Of a stretch of 64,000 nucleotides of DNA, positions 11,341 to 23,732 are shown in pieces. Position numbers and translations under genes: made by a program. Source of the DNA: Colletes latitarsis. Taxonomy: Eukaryota; Arthropoda; Insecta; Hymenoptera; Colletidae. The notes under the pieces are model-generated. The model saw only the letters and a list, made by a program, of their open reading frames with translations, was not told where the DNA came from and ran no database searches. Numbering within the stretch: the stretch's first letter is position 1; the number at the start of each line of letters is the position of its first letter. The stretch covers positions 26,076,001 through 26,140,000 of the forward strand of contig NW_027488368.1 of assembly GCF_051014445.1 (NCBI RefSeq). Direction: 5' to 3'.

Positions 11341-14300
11341 AGGATAACACCGGTTATGTCTGGGTTAGGTCTGGTATTTGCCATCATCTAGCTCATACTT
11401 TCGCATTTTTTGCAAACTTGAATGGCCAGATCCTGGGCTTTTTCTGGATTGGATCACGTAGTAATGTGGTACCACACTGAAATAGTCACTAGAACCTGGT
11501 TCCGATTAATATTTTCGAGGATAATGCCGGTTATGTCGGGGTTGGTTCTGGTATTTGCAATCATCTGCCTCATACTTTCGCATCTTTCGCATACTTGAAT
11601 GGCCAGAGCCGGGGCTTTTTTCTGGTTAGGATCACGGACCAATGTGGTACCACACGGAGATAGTCAATTCAACCTGTATTCGATCAATATTTTAGAGGAT
11701 GACACCGGTTAGGTCTGGATTGCGTCTGGTATTTGCAATAATCTGCCAGATACTTTCGCATCATACGCATTCCTGTAGGCCAGCTCGTGGGCATTTTCTG
11801 ATTCGGATCACGTAGTAATGTGGTACCTCAGTGAAACAGTCAATTAAACCTGGTTCCGATTAATATTTTCGAGGATAACGCCGGTTATGTCTGGGTTAGT
11901 TCTGGTATTTGCAATCATCTGCCTCATACTTTCGCATTTTTCGCATACTTGCCGGCCAGATCCTGGGTTTTTTTATTGTTAGGAACACGTATTAATGTGG
12001 TGCCACACAGAAATAGTCAATTCCACCTGGATTCGATTTTTAGAGGATAACACCGGTTATGTCTGGGTTAGGTCTGGTATTTGCCAACATCTAGCTCATA
12101 CTTTCGCATTTTTCGCAAACTTGAATGGCCAGATCCTGGGCTTTTTATGGATTGGATCACGTAGTAATGTGGTACCACACTGAAATAGTCACAAGAACCT
12201 GGTTCCGATTAATATTTTCGAGGATAACGCCGGTTATGTCGGGGTTAGTTCTGGTATTTGCTATCTTCTGCCTCATACTTTCGCATTTTGCGCATACTTG
12301 TCGGCCAGATCCTGGGTTTTTTCTTGTTAGGATCACGTATTAATGTGGTGCCACACAGAAATAGTCAATTTCACCTGGATTCGATCAATATTTTGGAGGA
12401 TAACACCGGTTATGCCTGGGTAACGTCTGGTATTTGCAATCATCTGCCTCATACTTTCGCATTTTTCGCATACCTGTTGGCCAGATCCTGGGCTTTTTCT
12501 GATTTGGATCACGTAGTAATGTGGTACCACAGTGCACCGTCAATTAAACCTGGTTCCGATTAATATTTTCGAGGATAACGCCGGTTATGTCTGGGTTAGT
12601 TCTGGTATTTGCAATAATCTGCCTCATACTTTCGCATTTTTCGCATACTTGCCAGCCAGATCCTGGCTTTTTTTCTTGTCAGGATCACGTATTAATGTGG
12701 TGCCACACAGAAATAGTCAATTCCACCTGGATTCGATTTTTAGAGGATAACACCGGTTATGTCTGGGTTAGGTCTGGTATTTGCCATCATCTAGCTCATA
12801 CTTTCGCATTTTTTGCAAACTTGAGTGGCCAGAACCTGGGCTTTTTCTGGATTGGATCACGTAGTAATGTGGTACCACACTGAAATAGTCACCAGAACCT
12901 GGTTCCGATTAATATTTTCGAGGATAACTCCGGTTATGTCAGGGTTAGTTCTGGTGTTTGCAATCATCTGCCTCATACTTTCGCTATTTGCGCATACTTG
13001 TCGGCCAGATCCTGGGTTTTTTTCTTGTTAGGATCACGTATTAATGTGGTGCCACACAGAAATAGTCAATTTCAACTGGATTCGATCAATATTTTGGAGG
13101 ATAACACCGGTTATGCCTGGGTAACGTCTGGTATTTGCAATCATCTGCCTCATACTTTCGCATTTTTAGCATACTTGTTGGACAGATCCTGGTCTGTTTC
13201 TTATTTGGATCACGTAGTAATGCGGTACCACATTGTAACAGTCAATTAAACCTGGTTCCGATTAATATTTTCGAGGATAACGCCGGTTATGTCTGGGTTA
13301 GTTCTGGTATTTGCAATCATCTGCCTCATACTTTCGCATTTTTCGCATTCTTCCCGGCCAGATCCTGGGTTTTTTTCTTCTTAGGATCACGTATTTATGT
13401 GGTGCCGCACAGAAATAGTCAATTCCACCTGGATTCGATTTTTAGAGGATAACACCGGTTATGTCTGGGTTAGGTCTGGTATTTGCCATCATCTAGCTCA
13501 TACTTTCGCATTTTTTGCAAACTTGAATGGCCTGATCCTGGGCTTTTTCTGGATTGGATCACGTAGTAATGTGGTACCACACTGAAATAGTCACTAGAAC
13601 CTGGTTCCGATTAATATTTCCGAGGATAACGCCGGTTATGTCAGGGTTAAGTCTGGTATTTGCAATAATCTGCCAGATACTTTCGCATCATACGCATTCC
13701 TGTAGGCCAGCTCGTGGGCATTTTCTGATTCGGATCACGTAGTAATGTGGTACCACAGTGAAACAGTCAATTAAACCTGGTTCCGATTAATATTTTCGAG
13801 GATAACGCCGGTTATGTCTGGGTTAGTTCTGGTATTTGCAATCATCTGCCTCATACTTTCGCATTTTTCGCATACTTGCCGGCCAGATCCTGGGTTTTTT
13901 TCTTGTTAGGATCACGTATTAATGTGGTGCCACACAGAAATAGTCAATTTCACCTGGATTCGATCAATATTTTGGAGGATAACACCGGTTATGCCTGGGT
14001 AACGTCTGGTATTTGCAATCATCAGCCTCATACTTTCGCATTTTGCGCATACTTGTCGGCCAGATCCTGGTCTTTTTCTGATTTGGATCACGTAGTAATG
14101 CGGTACCACATTGTAACAGTCAACTAAACCTGGTTCCGATTAATATTTTCGAGGATAACGCCGGTTATGTCTGGGTTAGTTCTGGTATTTGCAATCATCT
14201 GCCTCATACTTTCGCATTTTTCGCATTCTTCCCGGCCAGATCCTGGGTTTTTTTCTTCTTAGGATCACGTATTTATGTGGTGCCGCACAGAAATAGTCAA

Positions 14301-17300
14301 TTCCACCTGGATTCGATTTTTAGAGGATAACACCGGTTATGTCTGGGTTAGGTCTTGTATTTGCCATCATCTAGCTCATACTTTCGCATTTTTTGCAAAC
14401 TTGAATGGCCAGATCCTGGGCTTTTTCTGGATTGGATCACGTAGTAATGTGGTACCACACTGAAATAGTCACTAGAACCTGGTTCCGATTAATATTTTCG
14501 AGGATAACGCCGGTTATGTCGGGGTTGGTTCTGGTATTTGCAATCATCTGCCTCATACTTTCGCATCTTTCGCATACTTGAATGGCCAGAGCCGGGGCTT
14601 TTTTCTGGTTAGGATCACGGACCAATGTGGTACCACACGGAGATAGTCAATTCAACCTGTATTCGATCAACATTTTAGAGGATGACAACGGTTAGGTCTG
14701 GATTTCGTCTGGTATTTGCAATAATCTGCCAGATACTTTCGCATCATACGCATTCCTGTAGGCCAGCTCGTGGGCATTTTCTGATTCGGATCACGTAGTA
14801 ATGTGGTACCACAGTGAAATAGTCAATTAAACCTGGTTCCGATTAATTTTTTCGAGGATAACGCCGGTTATGTCTGGGTTAGTTCTGGTATTTGCAATCA
14901 TCTGCCTCATACTTTCGCATTTTTCGCATACTTGCCGGCCAGATCCTCGGTTTTTTTCTTGTTAGGAACACGTATTAATGTGGTGCCACTCAGAAATAGT
15001 CAATTCCACCTGGATTCGATTTTTAGAGGATAACACCGGTTATGTCTGGGTTAGGTCTGGTATTTGCCAACATCTAGCTCATACTTTCGCATTTTTCGCA
15101 AACATGAATGGCCAGATCCTGGGCTTCTTCTGGATTGGATCACGTAGTAATGTGGTACCACGCTGAAATAGTCACCAGAACCTGGTTCCGATTAATATTG
15201 TCGAGGATAACTCCGGTTATGTCAGGGTTAGTTCTGGTATTTGCAATCATCTGCCTCATACTTTCGCTATTTGCGCATACTTGTCGGCCAGATCCTGGGT
15301 TTTTTTCTTGTTAGGATCACGTATTAATGTGGTGCCACACAGAAATAGTCAATTTCACCTGGATTCGATCAATATTTTGGAGGATAACACCGGTTATGCC
15401 TGGGTAACGTCTGGTACTTGCCATCATCTAGCTCATACTTTCGCATTTTTTGCAAACTTGAATGGCCAGAACCTGGGCTTTTTCTGGATTGGATCACTTA
15501 GTAATGTGGTAGCACACTGAAATAGTCACTAGAACCTGGTTCCGATTAATATTTTCGAGGATAACGCCGGTTATGTCGGGGTCAGTTCTGGTACTTGCAA
15601 TCATCTGCCTCATACTTTCGCATTTATCGTATACTTGAATGGCCATATCCTGGGTTTTGTTTTGGTTACTATCACGTATTAATGTGGTTCCACACTGAAG
15701 CAGTCAATTAAACCTGGTTCCGATCTATATTTTAGAGGATAACACCGGTTATGCCTGGGTAACGTCTGGTATTTGCAATCATCTGCCTCATACTTTCGCT
15801 ATTTGCGCATACTTGTCGGCCAGATCCTGGGTTTTTTTCTTGTTAGGATCACGTATTAATGTGGTGCCACACAGAAATAGTCAATTTCACCTGGATTCGA
15901 TCAATATTTTGGAGGATAACACCGGTTATGCCTGGGTAACGTCTGGTATTTGCAATCATCTGCCTCATACTTTCGCATTTTTCGCATACTTGTTGGCCAG
16001 ATCCTGGGCTTTTTCTGATTTGGATCACGTAGTAATGTGGTACCACAGTGAAACCGTCAATTAAACCTGGTTCCGATTAATATTTTCGAGGATAACGCCG
16101 GTTATGTCTGGGTTAGTTCTGGTATTTGCAATAATCTGCCTCATACTTTCGCATTTTTCGCATACTTGCTGGCCAGATCCTGGGTTTTTTTCTTGTTAGG
16201 ATCACGTATTAATGTGGTGCCACACAGAAATAGTCAATTTCACCTGGATTCGATCAATATTTTGGAGGATAACACCGGTTATGTCTGGGTTAGGTCTGGT
16301 ACTTGCCATCATCTGCCTCATACATTCGCATTTTTCGCATACTTGTTGAACTGATCCCGTTCTTTTTCTTATTTGGATCACGTAGTAATTTTGGTGCCAC
16401 AGTGAAACAGTCAATTAAACCTGGTTCCGATTAATATTTTCGAGGATAACGCCGGTTATGTCTGGGTTAGTTCTGGTATTTGCAATCATCTGCCTCATAC
16501 GTTCGCATTTTTCGCATACTTGCCGGCCAGATCCTCGGTTTTTTTCTTGTTAGGAACACGTATTAATGTGGTGCCACTCTGAAATAGTCAATTCCACCTG
16601 GATTCGATTTTTAGAGGATAACACCGGTTATGTCTGGGTTAGGTCTGGTATTTGCCAACATCTAGCTCATACTTTCGCATTTTTCGCAAACATGAATGGC
16701 CAGATCCTGGGCTTTTTCTGGATTAGATCACGTAGTAATGTGGTACCACGCTGAAATAGTCACCAGAACCTGGTTCCGATTAATATTGTCGAGGATGACT
16801 CCGGTTATGTCAGGGTTAGTTCTGGTATTTGCAATCATCTGCCTCATACTTTCGCTATTTGCGCATACTTGTCGGCCAGATCCTGGGTTTTTTTCTTGTT
16901 AGGATCACGTATTAATGTGGTGCCACACAGAAATAGTCAATTTCACCTGGATTCGATCAATATTTTGGAGGATAACACCGGTTATGCCTGGGTAACGTCT
17001 GGTACTTGCCATCATCTAGCTCATACTTTCGCATCTCTCGCAAACTTGAATGGCCAGAACCTGGGCTTTTTCTGGATTGGATCACGTAGTAATGTGGTAG
17101 CACACTGAAATAGTCACTAGAACCTGGTTCCGATTAATATTTTCGAGGATAACGCCGGTTATGTCGGGGTCAGTTCTGGTACTTGCAATCATCTGCCTCA
17201 TACTTTCGCATTTATCGTATACTTGAATGGCCATATCCTGGGTTTTGTTTTGGTTACGATCACGTATTAATGTGGTGCCACACAGAAATAGTCAATTTCA

Positions 17301-20300
17301 CCTGGATTCGATCAATATTTTGGAGGATAACACCGGTTATGCCTGGGTAACGTCTGGTATTTGCAATCATCTGCCTCATACTTTCGCATTTTTCGCATAC
17401 TTGTTGGCCAGATCCTGGGCTTTTTCTGATTTGGATCACGTAGTAATGTGGTACCACAGTGAAACCGTCAATTAAACCTGGTTCCGATTAATATTTTCGA
17501 GGATAACGCCGGTTATGTCCGGGTTAGTTCTGGTATTTGCCATCATCTAGCTCAAACTTTCGCATTTTGTGCAAACTTGAATGGCCAGAACCTGGGCTTT
17601 TTCTGGATTGGATCACGTAGTAATGTGGTACCACACTGAAATAGTCACTAGAACCTGGTTCCGATTAATATTTTCGAGGATAACGCCGGTTATGTCTGGG
17701 TTAGTTCTGGTATTTGCAATCATCTGCCTCATACTTTCGCATTTTTCGCATACTTCCCGGCCAGATCCTGGGTTTTTTTTTTCTTAGGATCACGTATTTA
17801 CGTGGTGCCACACAGAAATAGTCAATTCCACCTGGATTCGATTTTTAGAGGATAACACCGGTTATGTCTGGGTTAGGTCTGGTATTTGCCATCATCTAGC
17901 TCATACTTTCGCATTTTTTGCAAATTTGAATGGCCTGAACCTGGGCTTTTTCTGGATTGGATCACGTAGTAATGTGGTACCACACTGAAATAGTCACTAG
18001 AACCTGGTTCCGATTAATATTTTCGAGGATAACGCCGGATATGTCTGGGTTAGTTCTGGTATTTGCAATCATCTGCCTCATACTTTCGCATTTTTCGCAT
18101 ACTTCCCGGCCAGATCCTGGGTTTTTTTCTTCTCAGGATCACGTATTTATGTGGTGCCACACAGAAATAGTCAATTCCACCTGGATTCGATTTTTAGAGG
18201 ATAACACCGGTTATGTCTGGGTTAGGTCTGGTATTTGCCATCATCTAGCTCATACTTTCGCATTTTTTGCTAACTTGAATGGCCAGAACCTGGGCTCTTT
18301 CTGGATTGGATCACGTAGTAATGTGGTACCACACTGAAATAGTCACTAGAACCTGGTTCCGATTAATATTTTCGAGGATAACGCCGGTTATCTCGGGGTT
18401 AGTTCTGGTATTTGCAATCATCTGCCTCATACTTTCGCATTTTGCGCATACTTGTCGGCCAGATCCTGGGTTTTTTCTTGTTAGGATCACGTATTAATGT
18501 GGTGCCACACAGAAGTAGTCAATTTCACCTGGATTCGATCAATATTTTAGAGGATAACACCGGTTATGTCAGGGTTAGTTCTGGTATTTGCAATCATGTG
18601 CCTCATACTTTCGCATTTTTAGCATACTTGTTGGACAGATCCTGGGCTTTTTCTGATTTGGATCACGTAGTAACATTGGTACCACACTGAAGCAGGCAAT
18701 TAAACCTGGTTCCGATTAATATTTTAGAGGATAACGCCGGTTATGTCTGTGTTAGGTCTGGTACCTGCCATCATCTGCCTCATACTTTCGCATTTTTCGC
18801 ATACTTGCTGGCCAGATCCTGGGGTTTTTTCTTGTTAGGATCACGTATTAATGTGGTGCCACACAGAAATAGTCAATTCCACTTGAATTCGATTTTTAGA
18901 GGATAACACCGATTATGTCTGGGTTAGGTCTGGTATTTGCCATCATCTAGCTCATACTTTCGCAACTCTCGCATACTTGAATGGCCAGATACGGGGTTTT
19001 TTTCTGGTTAGGATCACGGACCAATGTGGTATCACACTGAGATAGTCAATTCAACCTGTATTCGATCAATATTTTAGAGGATGACACCGGTTAGGTCTGG
19101 GTTGCGTCTGGAATTTGCAATCATCTGCCTCATACTTTCGCATTTTTAGCATACTTGTTGGACAGATCCTGGTCTTTTTCTTATTTGGATCACGTAGTAA
19201 TGCGGTACCACACTGCAACAGTCAACTAAACCTGGTTCCGATTAATATTTTAGAGGATAACGCCGATTATGTCTGGGTTAGGTCTGGTATTTGCCATCAT
19301 CTAGCTCATACTTTCGCATCTTTCGCATACTTGAATGGCCAGAGCCGGGGCTTTTTTCCGGTTAGGATCACGGACCAATGTGGTACCACACTGAGATAGT
19401 CAATTCAACCTGTATTCGATCAATATTTTAGAGGATGACACCGGTTAGGTCTGGATTACGTCTGGTATTTGCAATAATCTGCCACATACTTTCGCATCAT
19501 ACGCATTCCTGTAGGCCAGCTCGTGGGCATTTTCTGATTCGGATCACGTAGTAATGTGGTACCACAGTGAAACAGTCAATTAAGCCTGGTTCCGATTAAT
19601 ATTTTCGAGGATAACGCCGGTTATGTCTGGGTTAGTTCTGGTATTTGCAATCATCTGCCTCATACTTTCGCATTTCTCGCATACTTGTTGGCCAGATCAT
19701 GGGTTTTTTTCTCGTTAGGAACACGTATTAATGTGGTGCCACACAGAAATAGTCAATTCCACCTGGATTCGATTTTTAGAGGATAACACCGGTTATGTCT
19801 GGGTTAGGTCTGGTATTTGCCAACATCTAGCTCATACTTTCGCATTTTTCGCAAACTTGAATGGCCAGAACCTGGGCTTTTTCTGGATTGGATCACGTAG
19901 TAATGTGGTACCACACTGAAATAGTCACTAGAACCTGGTTCCGATTAATATTTTCGAGGATAACGCCGGTTATCTCGGGGTTAGTTCTGGTATTTGCAAT
20001 CATCTGCCTCATACTTTCGCATTTTGCGCATACTAGTCGGCCAGATCCTGGGTTTTTTCTTGTTAGGATCACGTATTAATGTGGTGCCACACAGAAGTAG
20101 TCAATTTCTCCTGGATTCGATCAATATTTTAGAGGATAACACCGGTTATGTCAGGGTTAGTTCTGGTATTTGCAATCATGTGCCTCATACTTTCGCATTT
20201 TTAGCATACTTGTTGGACAGATCCTGGGCTTTTTCTGATTTGGATCACGTAGTAACATTGGTACCACACTGAAGCAGGCAATTAAACCTGGTTCCGATTA

Positions 20301-21006
20301 ATATTTTAGAGGATAACGCCGGTTATGTCTGGGTTAGGTCTGGTACCTGCCATCATCTGCCTCATACATTGGCATTTTTCGCATACTTGTTGAACTTATC
20401 CCGGTCTTTTTCTTATTTGGATCACGTAGTAATGTGGTGCCACAGTGAAACAGTCAATTAAACCTGGTTCCGACTAATATTTTCGAGGATAACGCCGGTT
20501 ATGTCTGGGTTAGTTCTGGTATTTGCAATCATCTGCCTCATACTTTCGCATTTTTCGCATACTTGCTGGCCAGATCCTGGGGTTTTTTCTTGTTAGGATC
20601 ACGTATTAATGTGGTGCCACACAGAAATAGTCAATTCCACCTGAATTCGATTTTTAGAGGATAACACCGATTATGTCTGGGTTAGGTCTGGTATTTGCCA
20701 TCATCTACCTCATACTTTCGCATCTCTCGCATACTTGAATGGCCAGATACGGGGTTTTTTTCTGGTTAGGATCACGGACCAATGTGGTATCACACTGAGA
20801 TAGTCAATTCAACCTGTATTCGATCAATATTTTAGAGGATGACACCGGTTAGGTCTGGGTTGCGTCTGGAATTTGCAATCATCTGCCTCATACTTTCGCA
20901 TTTTTAGCATACTTGTTGGACAGATCCTGGTCTTTTTCTTATTTGGATCACGTAGTAATGCGGTACCACACTGCAACAGTCAACTAAACCTGGTTCCGAT
21001 TAATAT
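11335..21006. repeat. Block A2, second ~9.7-kb tandem unit (55 monomers)
   Basis: A2 starts at the TTTTAGAGG near 11,335, where the left flank switches from a 9.5-kb-type monomer to an exact match with A1 at 962. It follows A1 to about 15,747, lacks four A1 monomers (about 5,375-6,080), then follows A1 again to about 21,006. Differences from A1 noted by eye over the first 4.4 kb are only about ten single bases, for example ACATGG against ACCTGG at 1,826/12,199 and AACTGCC against ATCTGCC at 2,769/13,142. Confidence 0.88.
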
Positions 21007-21094
21007 TTTAGAGGATAACGCCGATTATGTCTGGGTTAGGTCTGGTATTTGCCATCATCTAGCTCATACTTTCGCATCTTTCGCATACTTGAAT

Positions 21095-21415
21095 GGCCTG
21101 ATCCTGGGCTTTTTCTGGATTGGATCACGTAGTAATGTGGTACCACACTGAAATAGTCACTAGAACCTGGTTCCGATTAATATTTTCGAGGATAACGCCG
21201 GTTATGTCAGGGTTAAGTCTGGTATTTGCAATAATCTGCCAGATACTTTCGCATCATACGCATTCCTGTAGGCCAGCTCGTGGGCATTTTCTGATTCGGA
21301 TCACGTAGTAATGTGGTACCACAGTGAAACAGTCAATTAAACCTGGTTCCGATTAATATTTTCGAGGTTAACGCCGGTTATGTCTGGGTTAGTTCTGGTA
21401 TTTGCAATCATCTGC
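21095..21415. repeat. Transplanted A piece, copy of 3,156-3,471
   Basis: At about 21,095 the sequence leaves the expected A2 continuation (GGCCAGAGACGGGG type) and follows 3,156-3,471 at an offset of 17,939 bp. It shares TTCGAGGTTAACGCC with A1 (near 3,424), whereas A2 reads TTCGAGGATAACG at 13,797. The source is therefore closer to A1 than to A2. Confidence 0.75.
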
Positions 21416-21612
21416 CTCATACTTTCGCATTTCTCGCATACTTGTTGGCCAGATCATGGGTTTTTTTCTCGTTAGGAACACGTATTAATGTGGTGCCACA
21501 CAGAAATAGTCAATTCCACCTGGATTCGATTTTTAGAGGATAACACCGGTTATGTCTGGGTTAGGTCTGGTATTTGCCAACATCTAGCTCATACTTTCGC
21601 ATTTTTCGCAAA
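21415..21612. repeat. A-type monomer, copy of about 19,660-19,855
   Basis: The CATTTCTCGCATAC, AGATCATGGG and CTCGTTAGGAACACG variants match about 19,660-19,855 (offset about 1,757 bp, 10 monomers) and the A1 equivalent near 10,000. This is the last full A-type monomer before the new family begins. Confidence 0.7.
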
Positions 21613-22370
21613 CTTGAGTGGCCAGATCCTGGGCTTTTTCTGGATTGGATCACGTAGTAATGTGGTACCACACTGAAATAGTCACCAGAACCTGGCTCCG
21701 ATTAATATTTTTGAGGATAACACCGGTTATGCCTGGGTAACGTCTGGTATTTGCAATCATCTGGCTCATACTTTCGCATTTTTCGCATTCTTGTTGGCCA
21801 GATCCTGTGTTTTTTTTTTGGTTAGGATCACGTAATAATGTGGTACCACACAGAAGTAGTCAATTCATCCTGGATTCGATCAATATTTTAGAGGATAACA
21901 CCAGTTATGTCTGGGTTACGTCTGGTATTCGCAATCATCTGCCTCATGCTTTCGCATTTTTCGCATACTTGTTGGCCAGATCCTGGGCTTTTACTGATTT
22001 TGATGACGTATTAATGTGGTACCACACAGAAATAGTCAATTCAACCTGGATTCGATCAATATTTTAGAGGATAACACCAGTTATGTCTGGGTTACGTCTG
22101 GTATTCGCAATCATCTGGCTCATACTTTCGCATTTTTCGCATTCTTGTTGGCCAGATCCTAGGTTTTGTTCTGGTTAGGATCACGTATTAATGTGTTACC
22201 ACACTGAAATATAATCAATAAAACCTGGTTCCGGTTAGTATTTTAGAGGAGAACGCCGGTTATGCATGGGTTAGGTCTTGTATTTACCATCATCTAGCTT
22301 ATACTTTCGCATTTTTCGCGTACTTGAATAGCCAGGTCCTGGGCATTTTCTGATTCGGATCACGTAGTAA
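21612..22370. repeat. Block E1a, first of three copies (others 23,024 and 43,012)
   Basis: The segment starts at AACTTGAGTGGCCAGATCC and includes the ATTTTTGAGG and GATTTTGATGACG variants. It recurs 1,412 bp downstream (8 monomers) and again about 21.4 kb downstream. It is the first sequence of the second family and includes the first ATGCATGGG-class monomer of the window, near 22,263. Near 22,340 it passes into a monomer with GGGCATTTTCTGATTCGG. Confidence 0.85.
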
Positions 22371-22389
22371 TGTGGTACCACAGTGAAAC

Positions 22390-23027
22390 AGTCAATTTCT
22401 CCTGGATTCGATCAATATTTTAGAGGATAACACCGGTTATGTCAGGGTTAGTTCTGGTATTTGCAATCATGTGCCTCATACTTTCGCATTTTTAGCATAC
22501 TTGTTGGACAGATCCTGGGCTTTTTCTGATTTGGATCACGTAGTAACATTGGTACCACACTGAAGCAGGCAATTAAACCTGGTTCCGATTAATATTTTAG
22601 AGGATAACGCCGGTTATGTCTGGGTTAGGTCTGGTACCTGCCATCATCTGCCTCATACATTGGCATTTTTCGCATACTTGTTGAACTTATCCCGGTCTTT
22701 TTCTTATTTGGATCACGTAGTAATGTGGTGCCACAGTGAAACAGTCAATTAAACCTGGTTCCGACTAATATTTTCGAGGATAACGCCGGTTATGTCTGGG
22801 TTAGTTCTGGTATTTGCAATCATCTGCCTCATACTTTCGCATTTTTCGCATACTTGCTGGCCAGATCCTGGGGTTTTTTCTTGTTAGGATCACGTATTAA
22901 TGTGGTGCCACACAGAAATAGTCAATTCCACCTGAATTCGATTTTTAGAGGATAACACCGATTATGTCTGGGTTAGGTCTGGTATTTGCCATCATCTACC
23001 TCATACTTTCGCATCTCTCGCATACTT
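22390..23027. repeat. A-type insert, copy of 20,099-20,736
   Basis: Positions 22,390-23,027 follow about 20,099-20,736 (offset 2,291 bp, 13 monomers), including the ATTTCTCC, GAACTTATCCCGG and TCATCTACCTCATAC variants. The last of these links it to A2, because A1 has CATCTAGCTCATAC at that point. The result is an island of A-type monomers between the two E1 copies. Confidence 0.82.
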
Positions 23028-23732
23028 GAGTGGCCAGATCCTGGGCTTTTTCTGGATTGGATCACGTAGTAATGTGGTACCACACTGAAATAGTCACCAG
23101 AACCTGGCTCCGATTAATATTTTTGAGGATAACACCGGTTATGCCTGGGTAAGGTCTGGTATTTGCAATCATCTGGCTCATACTTTCGCATTTTTCGCAT
23201 TCTTGTTGGCCAGATCCTGTGTTTTTTTTTTGGTTAGGATCACGTAATAATGTGGTACCACACAGAAGTAGTCAATTCATCCTGGATTCGATCAATATTT
23301 TAGAGGATAACACCAGTTATGTCTGGGTTACGTCTGGTATTCGCAATCATCTGCCTCATGCTTTCGCATTTTTCGCATACTTGTTGGCCAGATCCTGGGC
23401 TTTTACTGATTTTGATGACGTATTAATGTGGTACCACACAGAAATAGTCAATTCAACCTGGATTCGATCAATATTTTAGAGGATAACACCAGTTATGTCT
23501 GGGTTACGTCTGGTATTCGCAATCATCTGGCTCATACTTTCGCATTTTTCGCATTCTTGTTGGCCAGATCCTAGGTTTTGTTCTGGTTAGGATCACGTAT
23601 TAATGTGTTACCACACTGAAATATAATCAATAAAACCTGGTTCCGATTAATATTTTAGAGGAGAACGCCAGTTATGTCTGGATTAGGTCTGGTATTTGCC
23701 ATCATCTAGCTCATACTTTCGAATTTTTCGCG
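23024..23732. repeat. Block E1b, second copy of the E segment
   Basis: This copy is nearly identical to 21,612-22,320 until about 23,643. There a short stretch is replaced by a different monomer class (separate entry), after which the copy runs into block C1. Confidence 0.85.
23644..23722. repeat. Probable gene-conversion patch of about 80 bp
   Basis: E1a (22,232 on) and E2 (43,632 on) both read GGTTAGTATTTT, GCCGGTTATGCATGGG, ATTTACC and CTAGCTTATAC. E1b instead reads GATTAATATTTT, GCCAGTTATGTCTGG, ATTTGCC, CTAGCTCATAC and TTTCGAATTTT, then returns to the E sequence at CGCGTACTTGAATAGCC. The replaced stretch matches the monomer near 24,530-24,612, a plausible donor. Confidence 0.75.

Larger units (their letters stand above)
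1..21095. repeat. Region I: A-type satellite domain
   Basis: Monomers here are dominated by three classes: ATTTTCGAGGATAACGCC monomers, the 5-bp-short class, and ATTTTGGAGG monomers followed by GGTTATGCCTGGGTAACG. A fourth class carries CATCATACGCATTCCTGTAGG with GCTCGTGGGC. The ATGCATGGG class common later in the window is absent. The domain is built from the two large blocks A1 and A2 plus about 960 bp of related sequence at the left edge. No gene or non-satellite sequence is seen. Confidence 0.9.

Noticed and set aside
22219..22340. The ATGCATGGG monomer class as a separate inserted element
   Set aside because: It keeps the full monomer order, length and register and differs only by substitutions and a few inserted bases near ATATAATC. 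It is a subfamily, not an insertion.
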